Shown here piece by piece: positions 47,826-60,402 of a DNA stretch of 64,000 nucleotides. The translations under genes and the position numbers were made by a program. The notes beneath the pieces were generated by a model, which saw only the letters and a list, made by a program, of their open reading frames with translations, was not told the DNA's origin and did not search any database. Numbering within the stretch: the stretch's first letter is position 1; every line of letters begins with the position of its first letter. This DNA comes from Shewanella phaeophyticola (GTDB lineage Bacteria > Pseudomonadota > Gammaproteobacteria > Enterobacterales > Shewanellaceae), in contig NZ_JAODOQ010000001.1 of NCBI RefSeq assembly GCF_025398315.1, positions 2,914,001 to 2,978,000 on the forward strand, in the 5' to 3' direction.

Positions 47826-50450
47826 TTAGCTCAAGCGCTCAGATATCCATGGTTCAACAGATGCTAATGCAGCGGCAAGATTTTCAGGTTGAGTACCGCC
47901 AGCTTGCGCCATATCAGGACGCCCGCCACCTTTACCACCTACCTGCTGAGCAACCATTGCAACTAACTCACCCGCTTTAACTTGTTTAGTTAAGTCATTG
48001 CTCACACCTGCAATCAGGTTTACTTTGCCGTCTTTCGCGGTGCCAAGCACAATAATGGCTGATTTAAGCTTTTGCTTTAACTCATCTTGTAAACCGCGTA
48101 GTGAACCTGGGTCTACACCTTCCATCATTTTAACCAGCACTTTCACGCCATTCACATCAATCGCATCACCGGCCATATCTGCACTTGCTGCAGCGGCTAA
48201 CTTATCTTTAAGTTGCGATAAGTCTTTCTCAAGTTGTTTCACTTTATCAAGCTGGGCTTTTAACTTAGCGACCACTGACGCGTTGTCAGATTTTAGTAAC
48301 TGCGCAGCTTCATCTAGCATAGCTTGTTGCTCGGCTACATAACTCATTGCCGCAGCACCGGTAACCGCTTCAATCCGGCGAACGCCAGCAGCAATACCGC
48401 CTTCTGAAGTGATTTTAAACAACCCAATATCACCCGTACGGCCAACATGAGTACCACCACACAGCTCGATAGAGAAATCGCCCATTGTGACCACGCGCAC
48501 CTGATCATCGTACTTTTCACCAAACAGCGCCATTGCGCCCTTTTCTTTGGCTTCATCAATGGCCATTTCAGCCGTTTTTAATTGATGGTTACGACGAATT
48601 TGAGTATTAACAAGATCTTCAATCGTTTTCAACTCAGAGGGCTTAACGGCTTCAAAGTGTGAAAAGTCAAATCGTAAACGCTCTGGATTCACAAGTGAGC
48701 CTTTTTGCGTCACGTGAGAACCTAATACCTGACGCAGTGCAGCATGCAACAAGTGAGTCACAGAATGGTTTAATTGCGTGCGGTGACGTAATTTTTTATC
48801 CACTTGCGCAGATAAGGCTTGCCCGACAACTAATTGCCCTTGAGCTAATTCGCCTTGATGGCCGGTAGCTTGACCAAATTTTTGAGTATCGTTAACGGTA
48901 AACTCAATTCCTTGTGTACTTAACACACCTTTGTCACCAACCTGCCCGCCTGACTCTGCATAAAATGGGGTGTTGGCTAACACAACAATGGCTTTTTGAC
49001 CTGCGGTGACGCTTTCTACGGCGTTGCCATCAACATATAACCCAGTCACAGTCGACTCACCCGTTAACTCGCTATATCCACAAAATTGGGTTTCAGCATC
49101 AATGATTAAATTGCTGTTGTAATCTGCTCCAAAGTTACCTGCGGCTTGTGCACGGCTTCTTTGTTCGGCCATTGCAGCTTCAAAACCTGCTTCATCAACA
49201 TTAATGTCACGTTCACGGCAAACATCAGCGGTCAAATCAACAGGGAAACCATAAGTGTCATACAATTTAAAAACGGTTTCACCATCTAAGGTGTCGCCTT
49301 TAAGACCGTTTAATGCGCCATCTAGAATAACCAAGCCACGCTCAAGAGTGCGGGCAAATTGCTCTTCTTCGGCTTTTAATGCTTTTTCAACGATAGCTTG
49401 CATGGCTTTTAAGCCGTTTGCAGCATCGCCCATCACGCTGATTAATGTTGGGACTAATTTATAAAAAAACGCTTCGTTAGCGCCCAACTTGTTACCATGA
49501 CGCACAGCGCGGCGAATAATACGGCGTAGTACATATCCACGGCCTTCGTTTGATGGCATAACGCCATCTGCAACTAAAAATGCGCACGAGCGAATATGGT
49601 CAGCAATAACGCGGAGCGATTTATTTTCTAAATCAGATACGCCAATAATCTCTGCGGCTTTAGCTATTAATTGCTTAAAGATATCGATCTCGTAGTTTGA
49701 ATGTACACCTTGCATAATGGCAGCAATACGCTCAATCCCCATACCTGTATCCACAGAAGGCTTAGGTAAAGGCAGCATTTCACCGTCTGCTTGACGGTTA
49801 TATTGCATAAATACGATGTTCCAAATTTCAATAAAACGATCGCCATCTTCTTCAGGAGTGCCAGGGCGGCCTCCCCAAATGTGGTCGCCATGATCATAGA
49901 AAATTTCACTACATGCACCACTGGAATCGGTATCACCCATCTGCCAGAAGTTATCTGATGCGTAAGCTGCACCTTTATTATCACCTATACGGATCATGTT
50001 CTCAGGAGCAATACCAATTTTTTGAGTCCAGATATCATACGCTTCATCATCGGTTTCATAGATAGTGACGCATAGACGCTCTTTAGGTAGCTTTAGAGTT
50101 TCAGTTAAAAAGGTCCATGCAAATCGAATGGCGTCCTCTTTGAAGTAATCACCAAAACTGAAGTTACCTAGCATTTCAAAAAAAGTGTGGTGACGCGCGG
50201 TATAACCTACGTTGTCTAAGTCATTGTGCTTACCACCTGCACGAACACAACGTTGAGAAGTGGTTGCGCGCGTATAATTACGCTTATCCATGCCTAGGAA
50301 CACATCTTTAAATTGGTTCATACCCGCATTGGTAAATAACAGTGTTGGGTCGTTTGTGGGAACGAGTGAGCTGCTATCAACAACCTGATGTCCGTTATCT
50401 TCAAAGTACTTTAAAAAAGCACTTCTTAACTCTGCTGTAGTCTGAAACAT
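47826..50450 (-). CDS. alaS: Alanine-tRNA ligase
   Basis: AlaRS charges tRNA-Ala and also regulates itself in E. coli. From [20 protein letters not shown] at 50450 it has 874 residues, the standard size. The longer upstream frame is hydrophobic and unlike the family, so I rejected it. The class II catalytic domain shows [20 protein letters not shown] and [18 protein letters not shown]. The editing domain has [13 protein letters not shown] and ELCGGTHV. The C-terminal C-Ala domain includes [16 protein letters not shown] likely AGGG ribosome site precedes the ATG. Confidence 0.98.
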   Translation of the reverse strand: MFQTTAELRSAFLKYFEDNGHQVVDSSSLVPTNDPTLLFTNAGMNQFKDVFLGMDKRNYTRATTSQRCVRAGGKHNDLDNVGYTARHHTFFEMLGNFSFGDYFKEDAIRFAWTFLTETLKLPKERLCVTIYETDDEAYDIWTQKIGIAPENMIRIGDNKGAAYASDNFWQMGDTDSSGACSEIFYDHGDHIWGGRPGTPEEDGDRFIEIWNIVFMQYNRQADGEMLPLPKPSVDTGMGIERIAAIMQGVHSNYEIDIFKQLIAKAAEIIGVSDLENKSLRVIADHIRSCAFLVADGVMPSNEGRGYVLRRIIRRAVRHGNKLGANEAFFYKLVPTLISVMGDAANGLKAMQAIVEKALKAEEEQFARTLERGLVILDGALNGLKGDTLDGETVFKLYDTYGFPVDLTADVCRERDINVDEAGFEAAMAEQRSRAQAAGNFGADYNSNLIIDAETQFCGYSELTGESTVTGLYVDGNAVESVTAGQKAIVVLANTPFYAESGGQVGDKGVLSTQGIEFTVNDTQKFGQATGHQGELAQGQLVVGQALSAQVDKKLRHRTQLNHSVTHLLHAALRQVLGSHVTQKGSLVNPERLRFDFSHFEAVKPSELKTIEDLVNTQIRRNHQLKTAEMAIDEAKEKGAMALFGEKYDDQVRVVTMGDFSIELCGGTHVGRTGDIGLFKITSEGGIAAGVRRIEAVTGAAAMSYVAEQQAMLDEAAQLLKSDNASVVAKLKAQLDKVKQLEKDLSQLKDKLAAAASADMAGDAIDVNGVKVLVKMMEGVDPGSLRGLQDELKQKLKSAIIVLGTAKDGKVNLIAGVSNDLTKQVKAGELVAMVAQQVGGKGGGRPDMAQAGGTQPENLAAALASVEPWISERLS

Positions 50451-51109
50451 GAAATGGCCCTGAAATAGAAGAATACAAAAGTAACCAACTTGACACGCAA
50501 GCCAGTAAATGTAGGCATTATATACTGAATTTAAGGGAATAAGCGAGACGAGTAAACCGATTATCATCTGAGCAAAAAACGATAATTACTCAATAGTTTT
50601 ATCGCACAAATGCCGCAATAGCACAGTTATTAGCATCGACCATTGTGTTAAGGACATATAATAGCCTTGAGCTTTGCCAGAAAAGGGCTTGTTCTATTTA
50701 TTGCTCATTCAAATGATGTAACTTTTGCTAGGGTCTGTTGATGTTTCAAGATTGTTTTTGCAGCGAATTGTTGGTCTTTACTCACATATATAACTGCGCG
50801 GCAGAGACTTTGAGGTGTAGTTATTCTACATAAAAAGTCGATAACGCAGTAAAAATGGCCAACAAACGCTGCCTGAAAGGTTCGGCTAAAAACGTTTTAC
50901 TCTTTGTTGAATGATTCTTTGCAAATAAAGAGTTGCTTAGATGACTAGGCATCAATCAATTCGCCTCGATTAAAACGTTTTTAACTCGAACAAAATTCAA
51001 ACATCAAAGATCAACAGACCCTAGGCTCCAAAACAAAAAAGTCGCGGTGCGTAACAAACGCAACCACGACAGATTAAGCACACAGGCTCATAAAATAAGC
51101 AAACCTAGA
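50451..51109. other. alaS / recA interval with a mobile-looking element, no recX
   Basis: The interval holds a CTAG-flanked element (50728-51024) and no recX-like reading frame. recX usually lies between recA and alaS in this group. Confidence 0.6.
50728..51024. mobile_element. CTAG-flanked MITE-like element, copy B (297 bp)
   Basis: This belongs to the same family as 45836-46104, with two small internal insertions. The left end reads GGGTCTGTTGATGTTTC, one base different from copy A. It is non-coding. Confidence 0.85.
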
Positions 51110-52171
51110 TTAAAATACTTCACCCGTTTCTAAATCAATGTTTTCATCGCCATCTTCAGCATTGGCTAAACTGTTGCCACTTGCTAATAATAGCGAACGC
51201 AGTGTGGTGTCAATTTCATTGGCGATTGCTGGGTTTTCAATTAGGTATTTACCGGCGTTAGCACGGCCTTGACCAATTTTGTCACCTTTATAGCTGTACC
51301 ATGCGCCGGCTTTATCCACTATTTTGTGCTGTACACCTAAATCAACTAATTCACCGGTGCGGTTAATCCCTTGACCATAAAGAATTTGGAATTCAGCTTG
51401 CTTAAATGGTGCTGCAATTTTGTTTTTAACGACTTTAACGCGAGTTTCGTTACCCACCACTTCATCACCGTCTTTCACCGCGCCTGTACGACGGATATCT
51501 AAACGAACAGATGCGTAAAACTTAAGTGCATTACCACCGGTTGTAGTTTCAGGGTTACCAAACATCACACCAATCTTCATACGGATTTGGTTAATGAAGA
51601 TAAGCAAAGTATTTGACTGCTTAAGGTTACCCGCAAGCTTACGCATTGCCTGGCTCATCATGCGTGCCGCTAAACCCATATGTGAATCACCAATTTCACC
51701 TTCGATTTCAGCTTTAGGTGTTAGTGCGGCTACCGAGTCAACAATAATTACATCAACAGCGCCAGAGCGAGTTAAGGCATCACAAATCTCAAGCGCTTGT
51801 TCACCTGTGTCTGGCTGAGAACACAGTAAGTTGTCGATATCAACGCCCAGCTTTTTAGCGTATATAGGATCCAGTGCATGCTCAGCATCGATAAACGCAC
51901 AGGTTTTACCTTCACGTTGTGCCGCTGCAATGACCTCTAGCGTTAATGTGGTTTTACCTGATGACTCTGATCCGTAAATTTCAACGATACGACCCATTGG
52001 TAAACCACCGGCACCTAAGGCGACGTCTAATGAAAGTGAACCGGTAGAGATAGTTTCAACATCCATTGTGCGATCTTCGCCCAATTTCATAATTGAGCCT
52101 TTACCAAATTGCTTTTCAATTTGGCCTAAAACGGCGGCTAGTGCTTTCTCTTTGTTTGGATCAACCTTCAT
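51110..52171 (-). CDS. recA: Recombinase RecA
   Basis: RecA forms filaments on single-stranded DNA for homologous recombination and SOS induction. The 353-residue protein has the Walker [10 protein letters not shown] (residues 67-75), the SIMKLG N-terminal linker, the [16 protein letters not shown] helix and loop L2 [15 protein letters not shown]. The acidic C terminus ([15 protein letters not shown]) is normal. A LexA box lies about 95 bases upstream. No recX follows. Confidence 0.98.
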   Translation of the reverse strand: MKVDPNKEKALAAVLGQIEKQFGKGSIMKLGEDRTMDVETISTGSLSLDVALGAGGLPMGRIVEIYGSESSGKTTLTLEVIAAAQREGKTCAFIDAEHALDPIYAKKLGVDIDNLLCSQPDTGEQALEICDALTRSGAVDVIIVDSVAALTPKAEIEGEIGDSHMGLAARMMSQAMRKLAGNLKQSNTLLIFINQIRMKIGVMFGNPETTTGGNALKFYASVRLDIRRTGAVKDGDEVVGNETRVKVVKNKIAAPFKQAEFQILYGQGINRTGELVDLGVQHKIVDKAGAWYSYKGDKIGQGRANAGKYLIENPAIANEIDTTLRSLLLASGNSLANAEDGDENIDLETGEVF

Positions 52172-52266
52172 TGTAAAACCCTCTTAAGGCATTCAATACG
52201 TTTAGTAAAATGCGTTTTGTATTTAGGTGAAATGTTGTAACTCATCTCAATATGTTCATCAGTATA

Positions 52267-52282
52267 CTGTATAGTCATACAG
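52267..52282. promoter_or_regulatory. LexA (SOS) box of recA
   Basis: CTGTATAGTCATACAG fits the gammaproteobacterial consensus CTGT-N8-ACAG with AT-rich centre. It lies in the recA-mutS divergent region. Confidence 0.92.
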
Positions 52283-52456
52283 TATCAAGTACTGATCGTA
52301 ATTTTTTTTATTTCAAGTTAATTTGCCTTTTGACATCAACATTTTACCCTACAAGCAATTTTTATTATGAATTGATTTATACCCCGAAGATAAAAATTGT
52401 TAAGATTAGCGCCATAAAGTTTCGTGCCCCAAGATTGATAAAGTGAAGAGTCCATA

Positions 52457-55033
52457 ATGACTGTAATTGATACCAGCGATTTAGAAAAACATACCCCGAT
52501 GATGCGACAATATTTGAGCTTAAAAGCCGCTCATGCTGACATGTTGCTATTCTATCGAATGGGTGATTTTTACGAGTTATTTTATGATGATGCTAAAAAA
52601 GCCTCTGAACTGCTGGGTATTTCGTTAACAGCTCGAGGTAAGAGTGGGGGTGACCCAATTCCAATGGCCGGCATTCCTTACCATGCCGTTGAAGGGTATT
52701 TAGCTAAATTGGTTCAAATAGGCCAATCTGTGGCTATTTGCGAGCAAATTGGCGATCCTGCTACCTCAAAAGGCTCGGTTGAGCGACAAGTAGTGCGCAT
52801 TGTGACTCCGGGCACATTAACCGATGAAGCACTATTACAAGAAAAACAAGACAACCTACTTGCAGCACTTTATCAAGGTAAAAGTGGTTTTGGCTATGCC
52901 ACACTTGATATCTCGTCAGGGCGTTTTATCATTGCCGAATTACCAACACGCGAAGCATTAGAAGCCGAACTTCAGCGCACCCACCCTGCGGAGTTACTCT
53001 ACAGCGAAGATTTTACTGACATGTTATTAATCAATAACATGAAAGGTATTCGCCGCCGCCCCGAATGGGAGTTTGATTACGACACCTGCATCAATCTATT
53101 GCTCAACCAATTTGGTACCAAAGATTTACATGGTTTTGGTATAAGTGATGCGCGCTTGGCGTTACAAGCCGCGGGTTGCTTAATGCAATATGTCAAAGAC
53201 ACCCAAAAAATGGCCTTACCGCATATCAATTCCATTGTGCGATTCAATCAGTCTGAATCAATCATCTTAGATGCTGCAACGCGTCGAAATTTAGAGCTAA
53301 CCCAAAATTTATCAGGTGGACATGACAACACTCTTGCCTGGGTACTCGATAATACAGCAACGCCTATGGGCAGCCGCATGTTGCAACGCTGGATCCATGA
53401 GCCACTTCGCGACCGCCAAGCAATTCAATTACGCCACGGTGCGGTCAATGAATTAATAGAAAACGACCTTTACCACACTCTGCATGAGCAACTAAAAAGT
53501 TTAGGCGATATTGAACGTATTATGGCTCGTCTTGCCCTGCGAAGCGCCAGACCACGAGATTTTTCACGTTTAAAGCAAGCGTTAGCATTATTGCCGACAA
53601 TCCAGCAAACATTGTCTCAATGTCAACAGCCACAAATGATGACATTAGCGACCCAATTGGGCGAGTTTCCTGAGCAGCATGACCTGCTCGAACGCGCAAT
53701 TGTCGATAACCCACCGATGTTAATTCGCGATGGCGGCGTGATTAAAACGGGCTACCATGCAGAGTTAGATGAGTGGCGTAAATTGAGCGAAGGCGCGAGT
53801 GATTATTTGGTTGAACTTGAAGCCCGTGAAAAACAACAAACTGGGATCAATACCTTAAAAGTTGGCTATAACCGCGTACATGGTTATTACATTGAAGTCA
53901 GCCGCTTACAAGCTGACAAAGTCCCTTTGAGTTATCAACGACGCCAAACATTAAAAGGCACTGAACGCTACATCACCCCAGAGCTTAAAGAGTACGAAGA
54001 AAAAGTCCTTTCGAGCCAGGGCAAAGCGCTCGCATTAGAAAAACAGTTATGGGAACAATTATTTGATTTACTGTTACCTAAACTGCAAGAGCTACAAAGT
54101 TTTGCAACTGCCGCCGCACAGTTAGATGTATTGAGTAACTTTGCTGAGCGTGCAGAAACGCTCAATTATCAATGCCCACAGATGACAAACGATATCGGGG
54201 TTCATATCGATGCTGGCCGTCACCCTGTCGTTGAGCAGGTCAGTCAATCTGCCTTTATTGCCAACCCTGTAAGCTTGACCCCACAGCGTAAAATGTTGAT
54301 TGTAACCGATCCTAATATGGGCGGTAAATCAACTTACATGCGCCAGGTTGCCTTAATTACTTTAATGGCTCACATTGGTTGCTTTGTGCCTGCAGAGGCG
54401 GCACAAATAGGTGAAATAGATCGAATCTTTACCCGCATTGGCGCATCTGACGATCTGGCATCGGGCCGATCAACCTTTATGGTCGAGATGACCGAAACCG
54501 CCAATATTCTCCATAATGCCACCGCCAATAGCTTAGTGTTAATGGATGAAATTGGCCGCGGAACCTCAACCTACGATGGTTTATCGCTAGCATGGTCTGC
54601 TGCTGAATACCTCGCTAAACAAGTCAGTGCCCTCACTTTATTTGCGACCCATTATTTTGAACTAACTCAATTGCCTGAGATATTACCCGCAGTAGTGAAT
54701 GTTCACTTAGATGCAATTGAACATGACGATACCATTGCCTTTATGCATGCCGTTCAGGAGGGAGCTGCCAGTAAGAGTTATGGTTTACAAGTTGCCGCAT
54801 TAGCCGGTGTACCCAATCAAGTGATTAAGGCTGCCAAGTATAAGCTGCATCAACTCGAAAATCGCGATATAACAGCTGCAGAACAAGTACCAAGTCAGGT
54901 GAGCATGAATTTACTGGCGCCAATGCCGGAACCTTCGCCTGCGATGGATAAGCTGGCACAAATAAACCCTGATGATTTTACACCTAAGCAGGCATTGGAC
55001 TTATTGTATGAGCTAAAAAAGCTAGCCAATTAA
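52457..55033 (+). CDS. mutS: DNA mismatch repair protein MutS
   Basis: MutS recognises base mismatches and short loops. The 858-residue protein has the mismatch-binding N-terminal Phe-x-Glu motif (in [17 protein letters not shown]), the lever and clamp domains, Walker [14 protein letters not shown] near residue 620, and [12 protein letters not shown] near residue 696, then [10 protein letters not shown]. The C-terminal helix ([17 protein letters not shown]) for tetramerisation is present. The gene is intact, so a mutator explanation for the local lesions is not supported. It is divergent from recA. Confidence 0.98.
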   Translation: MTVIDTSDLEKHTPMMRQYLSLKAAHADMLLFYRMGDFYELFYDDAKKASELLGISLTARGKSGGDPIPMAGIPYHAVEGYLAKLVQIGQSVAICEQIGDPATSKGSVERQVVRIVTPGTLTDEALLQEKQDNLLAALYQGKSGFGYATLDISSGRFIIAELPTREALEAELQRTHPAELLYSEDFTDMLLINNMKGIRRRPEWEFDYDTCINLLLNQFGTKDLHGFGISDARLALQAAGCLMQYVKDTQKMALPHINSIVRFNQSESIILDAATRRNLELTQNLSGGHDNTLAWVLDNTATPMGSRMLQRWIHEPLRDRQAIQLRHGAVNELIENDLYHTLHEQLKSLGDIERIMARLALRSARPRDFSRLKQALALLPTIQQTLSQCQQPQMMTLATQLGEFPEQHDLLERAIVDNPPMLIRDGGVIKTGYHAELDEWRKLSEGASDYLVELEAREKQQTGINTLKVGYNRVHGYYIEVSRLQADKVPLSYQRRQTLKGTERYITPELKEYEEKVLSSQGKALALEKQLWEQLFDLLLPKLQELQSFATAAAQLDVLSNFAERAETLNYQCPQMTNDIGVHIDAGRHPVVEQVSQSAFIANPVSLTPQRKMLIVTDPNMGGKSTYMRQVALITLMAHIGCFVPAEAAQIGEIDRIFTRIGASDDLASGRSTFMVEMTETANILHNATANSLVLMDEIGRGTSTYDGLSLAWSAAEYLAKQVSALTLFATHYFELTQLPEILPAVVNVHLDAIEHDDTIAFMHAVQEGAASKSYGLQVAALAGVPNQVIKAAKYKLHQLENRDITAAEQVPSQVSMNLLAPMPEPSPAMDKLAQINPDDFTPKQALDLLYELKKLAN

Positions 55034-55051
55034 GCGTAAAATGTAAACAAT

Positions 55052-55081
55052 AAAAAAGGACACGCCAATGTGTCCTTATAC
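55052..55081. terminator. Terminator mutS / rpoS
   Basis: AAGGACAC-GCCAAT-GTGTCCTT is flanked by an A-run and AT-rich DNA. The genes are convergent. Confidence 0.8.
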
Positions 55082-55128
55082 TATTCATATCATGGTGCGG
55101 CTTAGCTTAGCCGCACACTTTCCACTAG

Positions 55129-56100
55129 CTAGTCTCTAAAAAGCGCTTCCACTGATAAACCTTGCGAGCCTAATAGGTCTTTTAAACGTTTTAACGCCTC
55201 TACCTGAATTTGACGAACACGCTCACGTGTTAAACCGATTTCAGCACCGACATTTTCAAGTGTTGATGGCTCATAACCTAATAAACCAAAGCGCCTTGCC
55301 AATACTTCACGTTGCTTAGTGTTGAGCTCGTTTAACCAACCTACAATAGAGTTTGATAAGTCTTCGTTTTGTACGCGATGATCTGGCTCTACCGAGTCAT
55401 CATCGGCAATCACGTCTAATAATGCTTTTTCGTTTTCACCGCCAATCGGTGAGTCAACTGAAGTAATTTTCTCATTCAATTTTAGCATGCGGCTAACATC
55501 GCCGGTTGATACATCAAGTTTTTCAGCAATTTCTTCTGCTGTGGGTTCGTGGTCCAGTTTTTGCGCCAGCTGTCTTGCGGTACGCAAATACACATTTAAT
55601 TCTTTCACCACGTGGATGGGAAGCCTAATTGTGCGTGTTTGATTCATGATCGCACGTTCAATGGTTTGTCTGATCCACCAAGTCGCATAAGTAGAAAAAC
55701 GGAAACCGCGCTCAGGATCAAATTTTTCTACCGCTCTGATCAGGCCTAAATTGCCTTCTTCAATAAGATCGAGCAATGCCAAACCACGATTGTTGTATCT
55801 TCGGGAAATTTTAACAACGAGACGCAAATTACTTTCGATCATACGGTTACGAGATTTTTCGCAGCCTTTAAGGGATTTACGTGAAAAATAAACTTCTTCT
55901 TCAGCTGTTAGCAGCGGAGAAAAACCAATTTCACCTAAATATAATTGAGTGGCGTCGAGATTTTTTTGAAGATCATCTTGGATCTTTTCTTCGATATCGA
56001 GTTGCTGCACCAAATCGCCATTATTGGTTGCAACCTCTTGTGGTTGTTTAGCTTGATCGACAAGTTGTTCTGCTGAAGCAGTACTTTTTTTGCGGCTCAT
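55129..56100 (-). CDS. rpoS: Stationary-phase sigma factor RpoS
   Basis: RpoS directs stationary-phase and general stress transcription. The 323-residue protein has the family parts: [20 protein letters not shown] (region 1.2), [20 protein letters not shown] and [19 protein letters not shown] (region 2), [20 protein letters not shown] (region 3), and [20 protein letters not shown] (region 4 with HTH). It follows nlpD, so as in E. coli its main promoter is probably inside nlpD. Confidence 0.98.
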   Translation of the reverse strand: MSRKKSTASAEQLVDQAKQPQEVATNNGDLVQQLDIEEKIQDDLQKNLDATQLYLGEIGFSPLLTAEEEVYFSRKSLKGCEKSRNRMIESNLRLVVKISRRYNNRGLALLDLIEEGNLGLIRAVEKFDPERGFRFSTYATWWIRQTIERAIMNQTRTIRLPIHVVKELNVYLRTARQLAQKLDHEPTAEEIAEKLDVSTGDVSRMLKLNEKITSVDSPIGGENEKALLDVIADDDSVEPDHRVQNEDLSNSIVGWLNELNTKQREVLARRFGLLGYEPSTLENVGAEIGLTRERVRQIQVEALKRLKDLLGSQGLSVEALFRD

Positions 56101-56179
56101 AATTGCTCTCCCAAACCTAATTTTGTGGTATGTAATCTACTGCACTAGCCTATCCTCCGTTATTTATGTTGCTAAACTA

Positions 56180-57111
56180 TTACTGTTTAGGTAGATATCG
56201 TAATGGGTTTACTGACTTACCGTGATAACGTACTTCAAAGTGAAGCATGACTTGGTTTGTCCCGGTACTGCCCATTTTTGCAACTGTTTGCCCTGCGTTA
56301 ACATATTGCTTTTCTTTAACCATTATCGTGTCTGTATGAGCGTAAGCACTTAAATAATCATCGTTATGTTTAATAATCACTAAGTTACCATATCCTCGCA
56401 ACGCATTACCCGCGTACACGACCCTTCCATCAGCAGCGGCTTTAATAATATCTCCGCGGTTACCAGCAATCTTAATACCTTGATTGCCTTGTTCCGATGT
56501 CGAAAAATATCCAATAATTCGACCTCTAACTGGCCAGTGCCATTGCTGAACTTGTTTTGGCAAGCTGGCGGTTGCACCAACTGCACTTTGGTTAACATTT
56601 TGTTGGGTAGTTGTTACAGAATACGCAGGCTTTAAATTGTGATCAAGATCTTTTTTCGTTCTGTTTAAAACAGGCGCTGCACTTGAGTTTGCCGAAGAGT
56701 TTGAAACGATTGTTTTATTTTCAGAACGACTGGGGGTGTAGAGTAAGGTACCGTTGCAGCATTTGTTTGCACTGCTGGCACATAAGGTTGTGAAGATTTT
56801 GGGTTCGACGATACTGTTTTCTTTGCCAAGACCAAATTAAGCATTTGCCCTGGATAAATCGTATAAGGGGCTTGTAAATTATTCTCACGCGCCAGCTCAA
56901 CAAAATTACGCCCCGCCCCCCACGCTATCGAATACAGGGTATCGCCCTTCTTTACCTGGTATTGATGGCTTTTTAACGAACCTTTGTGGTAACGAGGATC
57001 ATAATTAATCGATGATAAACTATCTACCGGCGCAGGACGATCAGCTTGAAAACTACATCCTGTCAGCATAATTGCTAAGACCAAACAATTTGGCCAACCG
57101 GTTTTCATCAA
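56180..57111 (-). pseudogene. nlpD: Lipoprotein NlpD, frameshifted
   Basis: NlpD is an outer-membrane lipoprotein that activates the amidase AmiC in cell division. The signal ends LAIMLTGC. A LysM domain follows (YQVKKGDTLYSIAWGAGRNF, NNLQAPYTIYPGQML). The C-terminal LytM/M23 domain ([39 protein letters not shown]) lacks the usual zinc HxxxD pattern, consistent with an activator. One missing base in the G/C run at 56733-56737 breaks the frame in the linker. Correction gives 310 residues. The downstream rpoS transcript may start inside this gene. Confidence 0.9.
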
Positions 57112-57379
57112 ACTAAGTCCTTTAGGAAATACACAAGAATAAGGTGAAAGTGTAATCTAGCACGTTTAAAACTAAGCAATACCTTGCAACAAGCTTTGAT
57201 ACAACACAACAAAAATGACGTTTAATTAAATCTTTAGTGTTATTTTTTGTTTCAACACAGTGTTATTACTTAGCGAGCGTATTTTATCTCACAAACTCTA
57301 CTATACATATCATCGCCACCGCTCACGAGTAATGGCTCTAAATCAACGAAGACTCTAAACAACAATTAACCTAACAATG

Positions 57380-58015
57380 TTACGCTAAATCACCATTGAT
57401 TAATGGTACAAATTTAACGGCTTCGACTATTTCGGAGTGAAACTCATAGCTCGTGCGAGTGATCTTCAGTAGCTGCTGAGTGTCCTCACCTACTGGAATA
57501 ATTAATACGCCGTTATCTGCCAACTGTTCAAGCAAGGCTTGAGGCACTGATGCTGCCGCAGCTGTAACCATGATGCCATCAAAAGTGCCACGATTAGGCC
57601 ATCCCTGCCAACCGTCACCATATTTAAACGAAACATTGTGCAAGTCTAAGCGTTTTAAGCGTTGCCGGGCTTGAATTTGCAACGCTTTAATTCGCTCTAT
57701 GGTACACAGCTCAGGAATGAGTGACGCCAGTACTGCAGCTTGATATCCCGAGCCAGTGCCTATTTCGAGCACTTTTTGTGGGTTACGTTGCAAGAGCAAT
57801 TCGGTCATACGCGCTACGATATAAGGCTGCGAAATCGTTTGCCCCTGACCTATCGGTAACGCAGTGTTTTCATAGGCTTTATGCGCTAATGCACCGTCAA
57901 GAAATAACTCTCGCGGTGTGGTGGCCACCGCTTGTAATACTGCTGGGTGGCGGATGCCTGCATCAGACAATTTTTTGGCTAAATTCATTGCTGATATTGA
58001 TGCTACCCGGGTCAT
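57380..58015 (-). CDS. pcm: Protein-L-isoaspartate O-methyltransferase
   Basis: PCMT repairs isoaspartyl residues in damaged proteins with SAM. The 211-residue protein starts [20 protein letters not shown] and contains [20 protein letters not shown], the SAM motif [19 protein letters not shown] and [16 protein letters not shown]. The ATG at 58015 overlaps the surE stop (ATGA), which supports it over the one 15 bases upstream. Confidence 0.96.
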   Translation of the reverse strand: MTRVASISAMNLAKKLSDAGIRHPAVLQAVATTPRELFLDGALAHKAYENTALPIGQGQTISQPYIVARMTELLLQRNPQKVLEIGTGSGYQAAVLASLIPELCTIERIKALQIQARQRLKRLDLHNVSFKYGDGWQGWPNRGTFDGIMVTAAAASVPQALLEQLADNGVLIIPVGEDTQQLLKITRTSYEFHSEIVEAVKFVPLINGDLA

Positions 58016-58761
58016 ATTTTTGTTATCCACTCAGCTAATCCGTTTAATTGATTATAAGCTGTTAAGTCTACGGTTAAAGGCGTGATTGAGACATAACCTG
58101 CTGCTATTGCGCCAAAATCGGTACCTTCGCCAGCATCTTGCTCACTGCCGACCGAGCCAAGCCAATAGATATCTCTACCAGCAGGGTCTTGGGTTTTAAT
58201 CATTCCCTCGGCTTTGTGTCTTGCCCCTAGACGTGTCACTTTAATGCCTTTAATTTGTTCTACAGGCAAATCAGGTACATTCACATTTAAAATTTGATCG
58301 CTATTAACAGGGTGTGCCAGCAAGCCCTTAACTATTTTTGCAGCATAAATCGCTGCACTGTCATAGTGAGTTAACGATTTACCGACTAACGAAATCGAGA
58401 TAGCAGGTAAGCCTAAAAAGCGCCCTTCCATCGCTGCTGCTACGGTGCCAGAATACAAAGTATCATCACCCATATTCGCCCCAGCATTAATACCAGAAAC
58501 CACAATATCGGGTTCATGCTGACATAACTGTCTAATGGCTAAATGGACACAGTCAGTCGGTGTACCATTGACTGATATATAGCCATTATCTAAGTTATTA
58601 ATTCTTAATGGATTAGTCAAGGTTAAAGAGTTGCTCGCCCCAGAACAATTTCGGTCAGGCGCGACAGTCAACACTTGAGCAAACTCACTCAACGCTTGAG
58701 TTAACGCGATAATGCCAGGAGCATGAACGCCATCATCATTACTGACCAAAATATTTATCAT
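58012..58761 (-). CDS. surE: 5'-nucleotidase SurE
   Basis: SurE dephosphorylates nucleoside monophosphates and is linked to stationary-phase survival. The 249-residue protein has [17 protein letters not shown] with the metal-binding [24 protein letters not shown] and [20 protein letters not shown]. It is overlapped by pcm and follows truD by 2 bases. Confidence 0.97.
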   Translation of the reverse strand: MINILVSNDDGVHAPGIIALTQALSEFAQVLTVAPDRNCSGASNSLTLTNPLRINNLDNGYISVNGTPTDCVHLAIRQLCQHEPDIVVSGINAGANMGDDTLYSGTVAAAMEGRFLGLPAISISLVGKSLTHYDSAAIYAAKIVKGLLAHPVNSDQILNVNVPDLPVEQIKGIKVTRLGARHKAEGMIKTQDPAGRDIYWLGSVGSEQDAGEGTDFGAIAAGYVSITPLTVDLTAYNQLNGLAEWITKI

Positions 58762-58763
58762 CG

Positions 58764-59858
58764 TTATGACTCTTTTTGAGAGGTTGATTCAGATTGTGCT
58801 AAACGCTGTGCTTGTTGCTCAGCGACCATGACTTTTCTTTGTTGTTCTTGGACATCTTGATAGTCAGCAAGTTCGCGCAGTACCGAGGTAGCATAACTGC
58901 CAGCAGGCAACATAAACTCAAGAGTAAGTACATCGGCGTCAAAGTGCCATTTCATTCCTTGAGGCTCAAGCAACAAAGGCCGTCTTTCTTGTGATAAACC
59001 GGCATTTTCAAGCCCAGATAAATCTTGTGAATAATCGGTTAATGGCGCCATTTCTAGCTCAAGAGCTGCATCTTTTGCCAGTGGGTTGCCGCGCCCCCAA
59101 AGAGGTGCTGACAATTGGATGTCTTTTTCAGCTAAGCGCTTATTAAGCACATCATCCCAGGCATCGACGGTAAAATAACTTTTACTGCCAGCAAGCATCA
59201 CACAATCACCCACTATCGTTTGTGCTTGATGTGTGGCTAAACGGTGTGATGCCGAGAGGTTAAATATGTTTGAGCGCACGGCAGACAAATACATACTGCG
59301 CTTGTTACGATCTTTAACATTACGGCCGCCATTTAACATCTGGCGTCCCATCACTAAATTTTTGCCATCATGACCAAAGCGTTGTTCGCCAAAATAGTTG
59401 GGCACTCCGGCAGCAATCTGCTGTAATCGAGATTCAACGTCAGCAACATCCGTAATATTACGCAGGGTCAACACAAATCGGTTGCCTAGTAAGGCACCAA
59501 TTCTTAATTTTTTGCTGTGACGACTACTTGATAACACTGTGAGTTTATCATTATTTAATTGCGTCCATTCGGGCGTTTCTTTGCCGGGAATACGTACACC
59601 AAACCACTGCTCAGTAACGGCATTTTTATCTTTTTGCCCTGCATAGGTCACATCTTTGGGGTGCACTTTAGCAAACTTAGCAATCACTTCAGCGACATAG
59701 ACGGTGTTCAAGCCATTTTTTTGGATATGCAGCATATGATGTTCACCTTCCCCCGTTGGGGTAAAAGGCAAAATTTCTTTGACAATAAAATCACTATTGT
59801 AAGTTCGTAAATCGGCTTGGCTTGAAGGTTTACCTAACAGGTAATGTAATTCATTCAT
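58764..59858 (-). CDS. truD: tRNA pseudouridine(13) synthase TruD
   Basis: TruD makes pseudouridine at position 13 of tRNA-Glu. The 364-residue protein has [20 protein letters not shown] with the catalytic Asp, [19 protein letters not shown], and a C-terminal [18 protein letters not shown]. It lies in the ispF-truD-surE order typical of gammaproteobacteria. Confidence 0.97.
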   Translation of the reverse strand: MNELHYLLGKPSSQADLRTYNSDFIVKEILPFTPTGEGEHHMLHIQKNGLNTVYVAEVIAKFAKVHPKDVTYAGQKDKNAVTEQWFGVRIPGKETPEWTQLNNDKLTVLSSSRHSKKLRIGALLGNRFVLTLRNITDVADVESRLQQIAAGVPNYFGEQRFGHDGKNLVMGRQMLNGGRNVKDRNKRSMYLSAVRSNIFNLSASHRLATHQAQTIVGDCVMLAGSKSYFTVDAWDDVLNKRLAEKDIQLSAPLWGRGNPLAKDAALELEMAPLTDYSQDLSGLENAGLSQERRPLLLEPQGMKWHFDADVLTLEFMLPAGSYATSVLRELADYQDVQEQQRKVMVAEQQAQRLAQSESTSQKES

Positions 59859-59880
59859 CTAACTAGCATTCTCTATGTGA

Positions 59881-60366
59881 TTAACGCGATTGACTTACCA
59901 TCAGTACGACAGCTTCTACAGCAATACCTTCTTTACGTCCGGTAAAACCCAGCTTTTCAGTGGTGGTCGCTTTAACATTTATATTGTCAAGTTCGGTTTG
60001 TAAATCGTCACTTAAACATTGACGTATTGCCTCAATATGTGGCGCCATCTTAGGCGCTTGGGCAATCACCGTGACATCAAGATTGCCAATGACAAACTGT
60101 TTCTCAACGGCCAATTGATAACAATGCTTTAAAAGCGCCCGGCTGTCAGCCCCCTCAAAATTAGCATCTGTGTCAGGAAAATGCTTGCCGATATCGCCTA
60201 ATGCCATCGCCCCTAGAATAGCATCACTCACAGCATGTAAAACCACATCGCCATCAGAATGAGCAATTAACCCAGTGTCATAAGGAACAACAACACCACC
60301 TAAAATAAGTGGTTTATCGCCACCAAACTTATGTACATCAAAACCATGGCCAATACGTATATTCAT
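59881..60366 (-). CDS. ispF: 2-C-methyl-D-erythritol 2,4-cyclodiphosphate synthase
   Basis: IspF cyclises CDP-ME phosphate in the MEP isoprenoid pathway. The 161-residue protein has the zinc ligands in [10 protein letters not shown] and [27 protein letters not shown], and [20 protein letters not shown]. It follows ispD, the usual ispDF pair. Confidence 0.98.
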   Translation of the reverse strand: MNIRIGHGFDVHKFGGDKPLILGGVVVPYDTGLIAHSDGDVVLHAVSDAILGAMALGDIGKHFPDTDANFEGADSRALLKHCYQLAVEKQFVIGNLDVTVIAQAPKMAPHIEAIRQCLSDDLQTELDNINVKATTTEKLGFTGRKEGIAVEAVVLMVSQSR

Positions 60367-60402
60367 GTTAATCCTTGCGGCGAAGTTATCTTTACAATGT
60401 GG

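Noticed and set aside
50451..50567. N-terminal extension of alaS
   Set aside because: It is hydrophobic, unlike the family, and the ATG at 50450 gives the standard 874 residues with a ribosome site.
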